Notes under the pieces: model-generated
Database searches by the model: none
What the model was told of the DNA's origin: nothing
What the model saw: only the letters and a program-made list of their open reading frames with translations
NCBI GenBank assembly: GCA_045612845.1
Contig: JAZKZV010000003.1
Coordinates: forward strand, 180,250-244,249
DNA: 64,000 nucleotides
Origin: Ornithomonoglobus_A sp045612845
GTDB lineage: Bacteria; Bacillota; Clostridia; UBA1381
Direction of reading: 5' to 3'
Shown here: in pieces, positions 1 to 8,893 of the stretch
Position numbering within the stretch: the stretch's first letter is position 1
How the letters are laid out: each line of letters opens with the position of its first letter
Made by a program: the position numbers and the translations under genes

Positions 1-128
1 GGTATACCAATCATAGCCATTAAAATACTAAGTACCAAAATTGTTCCTATTACTCCACCAAAAAATCTTCTGCGTCTTTTTAACATTTGTCTTCTCTTGT
101 TTCTTCTTAATCTCATCTGTAAGCTCAT
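1..128 (-). CDS. Small basic membrane protein, SOS-controlled, 3' end outside window (possible YneA-like division inhibitor)
   Basis: This is the 5' end of a gene that runs off the left edge. The visible residues are very basic (many Arg/Lys, residues about 1-20) and are followed by a hydrophobic segment (about 23-42), as expected of a small protein with a cytosolic basic tip and one membrane anchor. I chose the ATG at 128 because AGGAG lies about 9 bases upstream; the ATG at 137 touches that site directly. The promoter in front carries three LexA-like boxes. In Bacillus and many Clostridia, a LexA-controlled gene of this shape is the cell division suppressor YneA (basic tip, membrane anchor, LysM domain), often beside lexA. 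The LysM part would lie outside the window, so the name is inference. Confidence 0.55.
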   Translation of the reverse strand, partial: MSLQMRLRRNKRRQMLKRRRRFFGGVIGTILVLSILMAMIGI

Positions 129-153
129 TTTCTTCATCTCCTAAAATATTTCT

Positions 154-167
154 CGAATGTTTGTTCG
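154..167. promoter_or_regulatory. LexA-like box 1
   Basis: The 14-mer CGAATGTTTGTTCG matches the Gram-positive LexA consensus CGAAC-N4-GTTCG except at one half-site base. It lies between the -10 element and the start codon. Confidence 0.8.
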
Positions 168-178
168 TCTTTTACTAT

Positions 179-207
179 ATTTTAGCAGAAAGTTTGTTCG
201 TTGTCAA
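179..207 (-). promoter_or_regulatory. Sigma-A promoter of the SOS-controlled membrane protein
   Basis: On the minus strand, TTGACA (202-207) and TAAAAT (179-184) are separated by exactly 17 bases. One LexA-like box overlaps the spacer, one lies just downstream of the -10 and one upstream of the -35. Confidence 0.85.
187..200. promoter_or_regulatory. LexA-like box 2
   Basis: AGAAAGTTTGTTCG keeps one perfect half-site (GTTCG) and a weaker partner. It sits between -35 and -10, where bound repressor would block polymerase. Confidence 0.65.
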
Positions 208-217
208 GAGTTTTTAA

Positions 218-231
218 CAAAAATTTGTTCG
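218..231. promoter_or_regulatory. LexA-like box 3
   Basis: CAAAAATTTGTTCG keeps one perfect half-site. It lies upstream of the -35. Starts of the three boxes are 33 and 31 bases apart, so all three face roughly the same side of the helix. Confidence 0.55.
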
Positions 232-288
232 CTTTTTTAAAATATCTCAAAAATGGGATATTTACTGACATTTTCGCCCATAAAATTA

Positions 289-321
289 ACTGCTAAAATC
301 TTATATATTGATTATAGCAGT
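289..321 (-). terminator. Possible terminator after the HAD phosphatase gene
   Basis: Inverted repeat ACTGCTAAAATC (289-300) / GATTATAGCAGT (310-321), 11 of 12 pairs, 9-base loop. On the minus strand it is followed by a moderately T-rich stretch. AT-rich stem, so weak. Confidence 0.4.
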
Positions 322-355
322 TTTAGTGGGTATAAAAACGGACAGTGATTGTCCT

Positions 356-988
356 TTATAATAATTGAGACCAGCATTTTATATAAATGTCTGATGTTTC
401 TTTTAAAATATCTGTTTCGTGCACATTTGTTTCATCATATACTGCACAGGTTTTAAATCCGCCCTTTTTTGCGCCTTTAATACCCGCTACAATATCCTCA
501 TACACAATGCAATCCCCGGGACTTACCCCTATTCGCTCAGCGGATAAAAGGTATATATCAGGGTTACTTTTATCGCAACCCACCTCGGTTGAGAATGCAT
601 ATGCGTCTATGTACTCCAGAATGCCGAGCCTCTTAAATGCACCATCTAAAAGCTCTTTATAACTGCTGGTTGCAATGGCTATTTTTACTCCGTCATTATG
701 TAGCTTTTTTATGTACTCACACACGTAGGGTTTTGGCGGTATACTGTCTGCATATGCTTTTTTTATCATTTCCCTCATTGTATTTATTGATTGTGTAACA
801 TCAATATCCAATGACAATAAATTTATAAGGTACGGAAACGATTCCTCCAACTGCATCTCTTTTATTTTGAATTTAGTTTCTTCATCAATCACACAACCGT
901 GCATTGCAAAAAAATCTTCACAAACCTTTTCCCATATACTCATAGAATCGAGTATTGTTCCGTCGACATCGAATATTGCACCTTTCAT
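356..988 (-). CDS. HAD-superfamily hydrolase, beta-phosphoglucomutase-like phosphatase
   Basis: A 210-residue cytosolic phosphatase or phosphomutase of the haloacid dehalogenase superfamily. The N-terminal DVDGT motif (residues 7-11) supplies the Asp nucleophile and the acid/base Asp. A small helical cap domain follows (about 15-85). Motif II is the Thr/Ser in IATSS, and motif III/IV lies around VYEDIVAGIKGAKKGG, typical of subfamily IA (PGMB/GPH-like). The substrate cannot be told from sequence; sugar phosphate is a reasonable guess. It sits 54 bases downstream of recD2 on the same strand and may share its transcript. Length is normal for the family. Confidence 0.85.
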   Translation of the reverse strand: MKGAIFDVDGTILDSMSIWEKVCEDFFAMHGCVIDEETKFKIKEMQLEESFPYLINLLSLDIDVTQSINTMREMIKKAYADSIPPKPYVCEYIKKLHNDGVKIAIATSSYKELLDGAFKRLGILEYIDAYAFSTEVGCDKSNPDIYLLSAERIGVSPGDCIVYEDIVAGIKGAKKGGFKTCAVYDETNVHETDILKETSDIYIKCWSQLL

Positions 989-1042
989 CTTTATAACCTA
1001 TCCTTTCTGTTACTTGCGGTACAACCCAGTTCTGCAATAAAA

Positions 1043-3280
1043 TCATTCAGAGGCTTCATTTAAGGTATTTTTTATACTGCACAGTTTCTCGTACAGCCCT
1101 GTATACCTTTGAGATGTAAGTATATTTTGTGTCATATGTTTTATTGTTGATACTGCGCCCACAAGCACCACCATATCCCTTGCCCTTGTAACCGCAGTAT
1201 AGAATAAGTTCTTATTCATAAGTCGTGGAAAATATTTTCCTACCGGAATTATTACAATAGGGAATTCACTTCCCTGACTCTTATGCACAGTAATTGCATA
1301 GGCAAGGTCTAAATCTTTTAAGAGGTCAAAGCTGTATTCTACCCACTTTTCGTCATCAAAGAGTATTGTCATAGTACGCTCTGTGGGATAGATTTCTTCT
1401 ATTATTCCCATGTCCCCATTAAAGATACCAAGTCCCACACTATCATCTTGCAATGTGTATTCAATATCATAATTGTTTCTCGTCTGCATAACCTTATCAC
1501 CCGTTCTGAATGTTATACGGTTAAAAACTGCTTCATTTTTTGTGGGTGATGGCGGATTTATTGCATTCTGGAGTTGTGCATTTAATTCATGTGTTCCCGT
1601 TTCTGTCTTCTTGGTCGGTGATATAACCTGAATGTGCGACATAGGGTTTACACCGTAGCTTTTAGGAAGTCGTTTTGTATATAATTCAACCGCAGTCTGC
1701 GCAATTCCCGAAAGACTCTCGCGTCTTAAAAAGAAGAAATCATTTGTTTTATTATCAAGCTCAGGAATCTGGCAACAGTTTATTTTATGTGCATTGACAA
1801 TAATTAAACTTTCCTGCGCCTGACGGAAAATCTTAGAAAGCTTTATAACAGGAATGGCATTGCTCTCTACAATATCCTTTAATACCGTGCCGGGACCTAT
1901 TGATGGGAGTTGGTCGCTATCACCTACAAGAATTATCCTTGCCCCGTACCTTACAGCGCGCAGCAACGACGCCATAAGCAAGGTATCCATCATACTTACC
2001 TCATCAACAATAATAACGTCTGCCGATAATGGATTTGACTCGTTATGCTTAAATGTGTGCTCAGTACCCGCAATTTCCGTTTCTAACAGACGGTGTACAG
2101 TTTTTGCCTCAAGACCCGTAACCTGAGTCATTCTCTTTGCCGCTCTGCCCGTTGGTGCAGTCAGGGCAATTTTTAACTTCTGCTCTTTAAAAAGCTTTAT
2201 AATAACGTTTATTGTTGTGGTTTTTCCCGTACCGGGTCCTCCGGCTATAACCATACAACTTGAGGAGAGTGCGCTGAATACTGCATTATACTGCTCACTC
2301 GCAAGCTCTACTCCGTCCTCTTGTTGCAGTGCATCTATTCTCTTTTGTGCCTTTTCCTCGCCCATAAAATCCTTAGGCTCTGTCATGGACATAGATACAA
2401 AACGTCTTGCAATATAATATTCTGCCTCGTATAACTCGAACAGATAGAATACGTCATTACTGTCAACTACCACTGCAATTATTTCCCTTTCAGTCAGGAG
2501 TGATGTATAGGCGTTTTCTATTTCCTCATCTCTTACACCTATCAGATACGAAATATGCTCGCTAAGGAGTGCTTTTGGCATAAATGTGTGTCCGTCCTGA
2601 TACGCGGCATTTTTGAGTGTATATTTTATTGCCGCTTTTATTCTGTGGATGCTATTCTGGGGCATGCCTATATTCATTGCAATTTTATCGGAAACTGCAA
2701 ATGTAATACCCTGTACCGCATCGGAAAGAATATACGGATTTTCTTTTATTTTATCAACCGAGCCAGAGCCGAAAATCTGGTATATGCTCGTTGCATAGCC
2801 TATAGAGATATTATATTTCTGCAAAAAAACAACAATCCCCTGCATAGACTCAACCTCTTTTAGAGACTCGGAGATTTTTTTTGCTCTCTCGGCACTTATG
2901 CCCTTAATCTCGCTCATTCTTTCGGGATTTTCGAGCATTATTTTAATTGTATCTGCGCCGAATTTATCCACAAGCTTTCGTGCAGTTGCATGACGCACAC
3001 CATATACTATGCCCGAAGAAAGATACGTAAGTATAGAATCCTCGTCAGTAGGTAAAAGTGTCTGATAATACTCTACACGAAATTGCTCACCATATGTAGG
3101 ACTTATTACATAATGTCCGTTTGCACTTATATGCTGACCGCATCTTACAAGAGGCATATACCCGACAACATCGCAATATTCACCCTCATCAGTGTAGATA
3201 CAGCAGGCGGTATATCCGTTTTCTTCGTTAACGTAGTATATTTCATCAACTACACCGCATATTGTTTCAAATTCCGACAT
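1043..3280 (-). CDS. recD2: RecD2-type ATP-dependent helicase
   Basis: Superfamily 1B DNA helicase of the RecD2/YrrC group, found in bacteria lacking or alongside RecBCD-type enzymes; it unwinds DNA 5'-3' in repair and replication stress. Visible motifs are Walker A GGPGTGKTT (about residue 345), DEVSMMD (motif II), GDSDQLPSIGPG (motif III), and YAITVHKSQGSEF (motif V) with TRAR (motif VI) near the C-terminus. The long N-terminal region with helix-hairpin-helix-like repeats (about 80-200) is typical. I start at ATG 3280, which follows AAAGGA by 9 bases; the TTG six codons upstream would overlap the preceding gene's stop. The upstream decarboxylase gene ends 3 bases before this start, so the two are probably translationally coupled. 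Confidence 0.93.
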   Translation of the reverse strand: MSEFETICGVVDEIYYVNEENGYTACCIYTDEGEYCDVVGYMPLVRCGQHISANGHYVISPTYGEQFRVEYYQTLLPTDEDSILTYLSSGIVYGVRHATARKLVDKFGADTIKIMLENPERMSEIKGISAERAKKISESLKEVESMQGIVVFLQKYNISIGYATSIYQIFGSGSVDKIKENPYILSDAVQGITFAVSDKIAMNIGMPQNSIHRIKAAIKYTLKNAAYQDGHTFMPKALLSEHISYLIGVRDEEIENAYTSLLTEREIIAVVVDSNDVFYLFELYEAEYYIARRFVSMSMTEPKDFMGEEKAQKRIDALQQEDGVELASEQYNAVFSALSSSCMVIAGGPGTGKTTTINVIIKLFKEQKLKIALTAPTGRAAKRMTQVTGLEAKTVHRLLETEIAGTEHTFKHNESNPLSADVIIVDEVSMMDTLLMASLLRAVRYGARIILVGDSDQLPSIGPGTVLKDIVESNAIPVIKLSKIFRQAQESLIIVNAHKINCCQIPELDNKTNDFFFLRRESLSGIAQTAVELYTKRLPKSYGVNPMSHIQVISPTKKTETGTHELNAQLQNAINPPSPTKNEAVFNRITFRTGDKVMQTRNNYDIEYTLQDDSVGLGIFNGDMGIIEEIYPTERTMTILFDDEKWVEYSFDLLKDLDLAYAITVHKSQGSEFPIVIIPVGKYFPRLMNKNLFYTAVTRARDMVVLVGAVSTIKHMTQNILTSQRYTGLYEKLCSIKNTLNEASE

Positions 3281-3282
3281 TT

Positions 3283-4641
3283 TTAAATCCTTTCGCAAAT
3301 ACTGATTAAACCGTCAGTTATACCTGTTATTAGTGCGCCCTTCTTCTCATTTTCCTTTATATACTCTATTGCCTCTTTTTTTATTACCTCACCTGCATAT
3401 AAAACAGGAATTCCGGGCGGATATACTGTTATTGTTTCCGCACACATTTTGCCCACACAATCGTCTATATTTACCTCTTTTTTCTTACTTCTGTGAGCAA
3501 TAAAGGGTAAAATTTCTTCACTATGCTCTATATTTACCAAAAAAGTATTACCTTGTGTTTTAGGTACTTTTTTTAGAATGTTACCAAGCGCAACACACAT
3601 TCTGTCAAGCTCATCTTTGGTGTTTGATGCAGTTATAATAAGAACAATCGCGTTTGCTGTTGCCATTTCCACATCAATATCATAGTATTCGCTAAGCAGC
3701 TTGCTGACCTCAAAGCCTGATATATCATAATTATCAAAGCACAGTACAAGTCTTGTTTTATCGTCGTTTTCTAAAAACTCAATATCTGTTGTGTTTTCTA
3801 TTACGTCTTTGAATTCCTCGCATATTTTTATTGTCCCCTCCCAAGCACTGTCACATTCAAGCTGTGCCCTTGCAATGTCTGCCGAGGATGCAATTATATA
3901 CGACGGACTTGACGAATGCAACATCAACAACGTCCTTTCTACTCGTTTTGGCGACACTAAATTGCTCTTTACATGAAGATATGCCGCACCCGTCAGTGCA
4001 TTTAATGTTTTATGTGCACTCTGGCATGACATATCTGCACCCAACTCCATTGCAGTTTTGGGTAGCTTATCACTTGCAATAAAATGTGCTCCATGTGCTT
4101 CGTCAACTATAAGGGGAATACCATATTTGTGACATTCCTTTGCTATATCCTCCACATCTGAGCACACTCCGTAATAGTTTGGAGATGTTATAATACATGC
4201 CTTTATATCGGGATACTCTTTTAGCATTTTAGCTATTCCCACTGTTTTTGTTGGTAAATTATTTTTATACTCCTTGGGAAGCACCCTTATTTTTATTCCC
4301 ATAATTGCACAGATATTTACAACACTCATATGGCAGTCTGCCGAGGCAAGCAATGTATCACCGATATTTAAGACAGACAAAAGCATTGTATGAATTGCAG
4401 TTGTAGAACCGCTTGTTAATATAAAGCTTTTTTGCGATTTGTAGGTTTTTGCAAGTAACTCGAGTGATTTTTGTGTGTATTCTCCTGCATGGAACAAATC
4501 CTCTGTTTTTGAAAGCTCTGTAACATCACAATTCAAAAGCTCGCCAATAAGACCCACACCATTTTTGTGTCCCGGCATCGCAAAGGATATTCTGTTTTGT
4601 GAATGGTAATTTATAAGCCTTGTATAAAGAGGTGTTTCCAT
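3283..4641 (-). CDS. Orn/Lys/Arg decarboxylase family protein (PLP-dependent)
   Basis: A 452-residue fold-type I PLP enzyme of the Orn/Lys/Arg decarboxylase family, likely forming a polyamine precursor or cadaverine from a basic amino acid. FAMPGHKNG near residue 22 is the family's N-terminal signature. Asp and His of the DEAHGAH segment contact the cofactor ring, and Lys in QSAHKTLNALTG is the Schiff-base lysine. Two conserved domains follow, ending in a C-terminal region with TVYPPGIPVLYAGE. It lacks the N-terminal wing domain of the long E. coli enzymes, as is usual in Firmicutes (YaaO/SpeA type). Substrate (Arg, Lys or Orn) cannot be decided. Its stop lies 3 bases from the recD2 start, an unusual partnership. 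Confidence 0.88.
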   Translation of the reverse strand: METPLYTRLINYHSQNRISFAMPGHKNGVGLIGELLNCDVTELSKTEDLFHAGEYTQKSLELLAKTYKSQKSFILTSGSTTAIHTMLLSVLNIGDTLLASADCHMSVVNICAIMGIKIRVLPKEYKNNLPTKTVGIAKMLKEYPDIKACIITSPNYYGVCSDVEDIAKECHKYGIPLIVDEAHGAHFIASDKLPKTAMELGADMSCQSAHKTLNALTGAAYLHVKSNLVSPKRVERTLLMLHSSSPSYIIASSADIARAQLECDSAWEGTIKICEEFKDVIENTTDIEFLENDDKTRLVLCFDNYDISGFEVSKLLSEYYDIDVEMATANAIVLIITASNTKDELDRMCVALGNILKKVPKTQGNTFLVNIEHSEEILPFIAHRSKKKEVNIDDCVGKMCAETITVYPPGIPVLYAGEVIKKEAIEYIKENEKKGALITGITDGLISICERI

Positions 4642-4727
4642 TTTATCTTCCTTTTGTTCTTAAGATTACTGTTACTTATATAAAACTCTTTGAAAAAATT
4701 TGTAAGAAGATTATAATTTTTTCAAAG

Positions 4728-6101
4728 CTACTTGCCAACACAGAAATTGTGAAATATTTTACTTACTATATCGTCCGATACAGTTTCGCCTGTTATCTCG
4801 CCTAAGACGTCCATTGCAATATTCATATCTATAGATGCAATGTCCTGAGGCATACCCATACTTAACGCATCCGCCGCACGTGTGAGTGCACTATAAGCCT
4901 CACCAAGTGCACCAATATGGCGCATATTTGTTATTATATCGCCATTACCCATGCTAATTTTATCAAGCTCATACATCTGCTTTATGCATGCTGAAAGCTC
5001 ATCTATTCCCTTTGCAGTCTTTGCGCTTATTTCTATAATAGGACTGTTTTTATGTCCCTCTAACTTGTCCGAAAAATCAAATGACGAAATATCTGTTTTG
5101 TTTATTAAGATTATACGGTTTTTGTCTGATGTGGCATCTAAAACGTTAATATCCTCGTCAGTTAGTTCTTCCGATGCATCAAGCACTGCTATAACAAGGT
5201 CGGCATCGTCTATCGATTTTAGTGAACGTTCCACACCAATCTTTTCTACAACATCATCAGTATTGTGTATACCTGCGGTGTCTATAAGTAGCAAAGGAAC
5301 ACCGTCGATATTTACACTTTCTTCTATAATATCTCTTGTTGTTCCTGCAATTTCGGTTACTATTGCCCTGTCTGTTCCCGATAACGCGTTAAGTAACGAT
5401 GACTTACCCGCATTTGGCTTGCCTACTATGGCGGTACGTATTCCGCCCTTTATTATTTTACCGTTATCTGCACTGTCAAGCAGTTTTTTTACATCCCGTG
5501 CACACTCTTGTGTTATCCTTAAAATATCATCAGATGTTATATCTTCAAGGTCCTCGTCGGGATAATCTATGGTAACCTGCATTTGTGCAGCAAGATATAA
5601 AAGTCTTTCCCTTACATCATGTATCTTTTTAGAAAGTGCACCCTCAAGCTGTGATAGTGCATTTTTCCTCGATAAGTCATTTTGAGCGTTTATAATGTCT
5701 ATTACCGCCTCTGCCTGAGAAAGGTCAATACGACCATTTAGAAATGCACGCTTTGTAAATTCGCCGGGCTCTGCCATATGTGCGCCGGCACGTATAATTG
5801 TATCGAGTACCGCATGAGTTGTACGCACTCCACCGTGAGTGGTTATCTCCACCGTATCTTCTGTTGTGTATGTCTTAGGGGACAGTAAAACTGTCGCTAA
5901 TACCTCGTCTATTTTTTCGCCATTTCCATTCTTTATAAATCCATAGTGTACAGTGTGTGATGGCGCGCCCAAAAGCTTGTCCTTACCAAAAAACACCTTG
6001 TCCGCAATCTTTATGGCATCTTCACCGCTTATTCGTATAAGCGACACTCCGCCTACACCCTGAGGGGTAGCTATGGCAGCAATAGTTGTATTTTTGCTCA
6101 T
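4728..6101 (-). CDS. mnmE: tRNA modification GTPase MnmE (TrmE)
   Basis: MnmE works with MnmG (not in the window) to make the 5-carboxymethylaminomethyl group on wobble uridine of certain tRNAs. The 457 residues hold the N-terminal tetrahydrofolate-binding domain (about 1-120), a helical domain, an inserted Ras-like G domain (about 220-375) with GKPNAGKSS (G1), TTRD (G2), DTAG (G3) and NKTD (G4), and a C-terminal helical part ending FCVGK, whose Cys-x-Gly-Lys tail is the family's active-site signature. In many Clostridia mnmE follows jag and precedes mnmG; here it lies between nrdR and a decarboxylase gene, with a likely terminator upstream. Confidence 0.97.
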   Translation of the reverse strand: MSKNTTIAAIATPQGVGGVSLIRISGEDAIKIADKVFFGKDKLLGAPSHTVHYGFIKNGNGEKIDEVLATVLLSPKTYTTEDTVEITTHGGVRTTHAVLDTIIRAGAHMAEPGEFTKRAFLNGRIDLSQAEAVIDIINAQNDLSRKNALSQLEGALSKKIHDVRERLLYLAAQMQVTIDYPDEDLEDITSDDILRITQECARDVKKLLDSADNGKIIKGGIRTAIVGKPNAGKSSLLNALSGTDRAIVTEIAGTTRDIIEESVNIDGVPLLLIDTAGIHNTDDVVEKIGVERSLKSIDDADLVIAVLDASEELTDEDINVLDATSDKNRIILINKTDISSFDFSDKLEGHKNSPIIEISAKTAKGIDELSACIKQMYELDKISMGNGDIITNMRHIGALGEAYSALTRAADALSMGMPQDIASIDMNIAMDVLGEITGETVSDDIVSKIFHNFCVGK

Positions 6102-6133
6102 AAATTCACTCTCCTTTATATTATCTACAAAGA

Positions 6134-6157
6134 AAGAGGCTGTAGCAACAACCTCTT
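6134..6157 (-). terminator. Terminator after nrdR
   Basis: AAGAGGCTGT / ACAACCTCTT with loop agca. In minus-strand RNA all ten pairs form, one as a G-U wobble, and a U-rich run follows, so the orientation fits nrdR read from the right. Confidence 0.6.
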
Positions 6158-6175
6158 TTGACGAAAGAAAAAATC

Positions 6176-6631
6176 CTACTGTTTGTCGATTAAACCCTGA
6201 AGCTCGTTCATAAATGTATGTATATCGTCAAATCTTTTATATACCGACGCAAAACGTACATATGCAACTTCATCAAGACTCTTCAGCTTTTCCATAACCT
6301 TTTCGCCTATCATACCGCTTTCTATTTCACGAGTCATAGACTGCATCAATTCACCCTCAATATCGTCTGTGATTTTTTCCATTTGAGCGAGCGAAATAGG
6401 TCTTTTTTCACATGCAGTGATTATGCCCTTTAATACTTTTTCGCGATTATACTGCTGACGCGACTGATCCTTTTTTATAACCACAAGCGAAAGTGATTCT
6501 AATTTTTCGTATGTGGTAAATCTTTTGTTGCATTTTAAACATTCACGTCTTCGTCTTATCGCTGATGTTTCATCTGTTGGTCTTGAATCTATTACCTTAC
6601 TTTCTCCAAAACCGCAATACGGACATTTCAT
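6176..6631 (-). CDS. nrdR: Transcriptional repressor NrdR
   Basis: NrdR represses ribonucleotide reductase operons by sensing ATP/dATP. The 151 residues show an N-terminal zinc ribbon with two Cys pairs (CPYC at 3-6 and CLKC near 31-34), the SRPTDETSAIRRRREC signature between them, and an ATP-cone domain (about 49-139) beginning VVIKKDQSRQQYNREKV. Length is the family norm. No nrd genes are in the window. It has its own sigma-A promoter just upstream, and a hairpin after its stop suggests a single-gene transcript. Confidence 0.97.
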   Translation of the reverse strand: MKCPYCGFGESKVIDSRPTDETSAIRRRRECLKCNKRFTTYEKLESLSLVVIKKDQSRQQYNREKVLKGIITACEKRPISLAQMEKITDDIEGELMQSMTREIESGMIGEKVMEKLKSLDEVAYVRFASVYKRFDDIHTFMNELQGLIDKQ

Positions 6632-6680
6632 AAATCATCCTCCTGTATGTAAATCTTTTAAAACCATTATAACTATAATA

Positions 6681-6709
6681 ATTATAGTACATTTTCTTAA
6701 AATTTGCAA
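6681..6709 (-). promoter_or_regulatory. Sigma-A promoter of nrdR
   Basis: TTGCAA (6704-6709) and TATAAT (6681-6686) on the minus strand with a 17-base spacer, ending about 50 bases before the nrdR start. Confidence 0.75.
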
Positions 6710-6727
6710 GTATATTTTTATAAAAAA

Positions 6728-6967
6728 TCATAAAGTTTCGAACATTTTTACAAGTATAACATCTTTGCCTACAACCTCTATGAGATCCCATGGTATAATC
6801 ACCTCTGTTCCCGTAAGTCTGCTCCATATTCCGCCACGTCTTGGTACTATCAGAGCCTCTATAGTTCCGCTTTCATCGGCAAATTCAACATCCGAAACAT
6901 AGCCTATTCTCTCGGCAGTATTAACATTTATAACCTCTTTGTTTTTAAGCTCATAGCCTCTTGACAT
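6728..6967 (-). CDS. YlmC/YmxH-family PRC-barrel protein
   Basis: A 79-residue protein of the PRC-barrel YlmC/YmxH family, conserved in spore formers; its biochemical role is not established, and roles in sporulation have been proposed for relatives. Visible family features are the opening around LKNKEVINV, the strand GYVSDVEFADESGTIEALIVP and the closing IIPWDLIEVVGKDVILV. I prefer ATG 6967 (AAGGAG 12 bases upstream) over the GTG at 6976, which has only 3 bases of spacing. It follows the glucosaminidase gene by about 24 bases and may be read with it. Confidence 0.8.
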   Translation of the reverse strand: MSRGYELKNKEVINVNTAERIGYVSDVEFADESGTIEALIVPRRGGIWSRLTGTEVIIPWDLIEVVGKDVILVKMFETL

Positions 6968-6991
6968 ACAAAGCACCAGCTCCTTAATAAA

Positions 6992-8815
6992 TTATTCCAA
7001 TACAGGTGCAACCTCTCCCGCATATACGGGTACTTCATATGTAAATATCGCGTTCGGGAAAATGCCGTACATATCCGAAAGCTTTTGCGCTTGCTTAATT
7101 GCCCAGCTTATATCCGTAGCATATTGATGCTCCCCTGGTTTTTGCGGGTTCCATAGCATATCATAGAGCGTGTTCTGACGGTACATTGCATTATTTATAT
7201 AGTTCTCACTTATCCACTTTCCGCCTCCGCGAATAGCCTCTTCGGGCGAGAACCACCCCTCCTTGTATGCCTTTTGCGAGCCTGAGTAGATGGCGCTCTC
7301 ATCATATGCGCCAATACCGAACATATTGTATACTTTTTTACCGTTTACATCCACTCCGCTTGCGAGTGTGGATTTTCCGTAACCTGTTTCAAGACATGCG
7401 TGAACAACCAGATATATCTCACTGATATTATATGCGTTTGCAACATCAATAAATGCCTGTCCCATTCCTTTTAGCGTACCCTTATCCTCAAGATAACGAT
7501 TCAGCTCATTGGCACTCAAACCATTGGGTCGTGAGAGGTCGAGGAACTGGAATTTATACACTCCCGACCTGTAGTTTTGTGGATTCATATATTCGCCCAC
7601 CTGTGCACGTGTTGCAACAGACAGCGGTGTTGTATTTGTCCATATTTTTCGGGGTGTAGACACACTCATCTGCTTATTAAGAGCTTCCTCGAATGTGTCC
7701 TGACAGCTTACGTATCTTACATCGCCATCTCCTGAATATGTCCACACATAAGAGTTACCCAATATATCCCTTGGTATTTCGTTTGCTGATGTTTTTTTGT
7801 CGTATAAGATAAGAGCATTATCTTGTGTGCCTTTTGAGATATTAAGCACCAACTCATCTCTTATTCCATTTGAGGTCTCAACTGTTATGGTCGTTGTACC
7901 CTCAGCTATTGCCTTTATTTTGCCTATGGGCGAAACCGTTGCCACATCTTTATTTGAGCTTGTCCATTTAAGCGTTTTATCCTTTGCATTTGACGGCATA
8001 ATTGTTGCAATCATAGAAATTGACTGCCCCGCCTCCAAGACAGCACCGTCCTTGTTTAATATTTCTACTGTCTGTGGTTTTATTACCTTATTAACAACAT
8101 TTACAAGGCACGTAGCACTCACCTTTCCGTCCCTGGTTTTTACGGTAATCTGCGCCATCCCCTTGCCAACAGGTTTTAGTGTCCCGTCATTATCCACCAT
8201 TGCAACCCCGGGGTTCGAAGATGACCATACAAGGTCTGTGTCTGTGGCATCTTTCGGAGATATAATTGTTTTTATTTTTTTATATGCATCCTCTTTGTTT
8301 ATTTTTATATCCGCCTCAGGCAAAAATATAGACTTTATATCTCTTTTTACGGTGAGCTTTGCATAACACTCATAACCGTTATTCTCGAGTGTTGCCTTTA
8401 TTGTTGCTATTCCCGGTGCTTTTACTTTTATGTCCCCACTCTCTGTTATTTCCCCGACTGATGTGTCGGATATTTCGTACTTTACATTCTTGTTTTTAAG
8501 GGATATGGGGTATATTATTGCTCTTTGCTTTATTATATTTTCACCGTCTTTAATTGTATATGTAAGGTTATCCCACATGAATCTTATCTGACCCGTATCC
8601 TGCTCTGTTAAAAAGTCGGTGTAGTGGTCAAATCTCCACGAATATTCACCTACATAATTTTCTTTTAGCTTATTTTCGTCGCCAATATCTGTGGTTTTTG
8701 ACACTAAAAGAAAAAACACTAAAACAACTGCAAAAAAAACAAGTGCTGTAAGTGTTATTCTTTTTTTAGAATTTATATCAAAATATCTCAAAGATACCTT
8801 ACTCAACAAAACCAC
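6992..8815 (-). CDS. Membrane-anchored wall hydrolase: bacterial Ig-like (Big_2) repeats plus glucosaminidase domain
   Basis: A 607-residue surface protein. Order of parts: short cytosolic tip, one hydrophobic segment (about 20-40), a linker, three Ig-like units (the first degenerate, about 80-155; then about 160-240 and 245-325, both with the WSSSNP/WTSSNK and ATV-type Big_2 signatures), a spacer, and a C-terminal glucosaminidase domain (about 430-590). The likely catalytic Glu lies in ACLETGYGKS, with NMFGIGAYD and YATDISWA downstream. It probably cleaves N-acetylglucosamine bonds of peptidoglycan. The start is uncertain: the GTG at 8815 has no clear ribosome site and a TTG three codons in could be used. 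A strong promoter lies upstream. Confidence 0.85.
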   Translation of the reverse strand: MVLLSKVSLRYFDINSKKRITLTALVFFAVVLVFFLLVSKTTDIGDENKLKENYVGEYSWRFDHYTDFLTEQDTGQIRFMWDNLTYTIKDGENIIKQRAIIYPISLKNKNVKYEISDTSVGEITESGDIKVKAPGIATIKATLENNGYECYAKLTVKRDIKSIFLPEADIKINKEDAYKKIKTIISPKDATDTDLVWSSSNPGVAMVDNDGTLKPVGKGMAQITVKTRDGKVSATCLVNVVNKVIKPQTVEILNKDGAVLEAGQSISMIATIMPSNAKDKTLKWTSSNKDVATVSPIGKIKAIAEGTTTITVETSNGIRDELVLNISKGTQDNALILYDKKTSANEIPRDILGNSYVWTYSGDGDVRYVSCQDTFEEALNKQMSVSTPRKIWTNTTPLSVATRAQVGEYMNPQNYRSGVYKFQFLDLSRPNGLSANELNRYLEDKGTLKGMGQAFIDVANAYNISEIYLVVHACLETGYGKSTLASGVDVNGKKVYNMFGIGAYDESAIYSGSQKAYKEGWFSPEEAIRGGGKWISENYINNAMYRQNTLYDMLWNPQKPGEHQYATDISWAIKQAQKLSDMYGIFPNAIFTYEVPVYAGEVAPVLE

Positions 8816-8837
8816 CCTTTTATATTTTTATACTTTA

Positions 8838-8866
8838 ATTTTAATTGTATAATAAATGAATGTCAA
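8838..8866 (-). promoter_or_regulatory. Sigma-A promoter of the Big_2/glucosaminidase gene
   Basis: TTGACA (8861-8866) and TAAAAT (8838-8843) on the minus strand, 17-base spacer, about 22 bases before the start codon. Confidence 0.75.
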
Positions 8867-8893
8867 CACATGACACCAATAGTTTAAAAAAAA

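Noticed and set aside
4951..5565. 204-codon open frame on the plus strand inside mnmE
   Set aside because: It is antisense to a well-supported gene, Ser/Ile-rich as expected of a shadow frame, and has no ribosome site.
7797..8366. 189-codon open frame opposite the Big_2 region
   Set aside because: Shadow of the repeat domains on the minus strand; no start signals.
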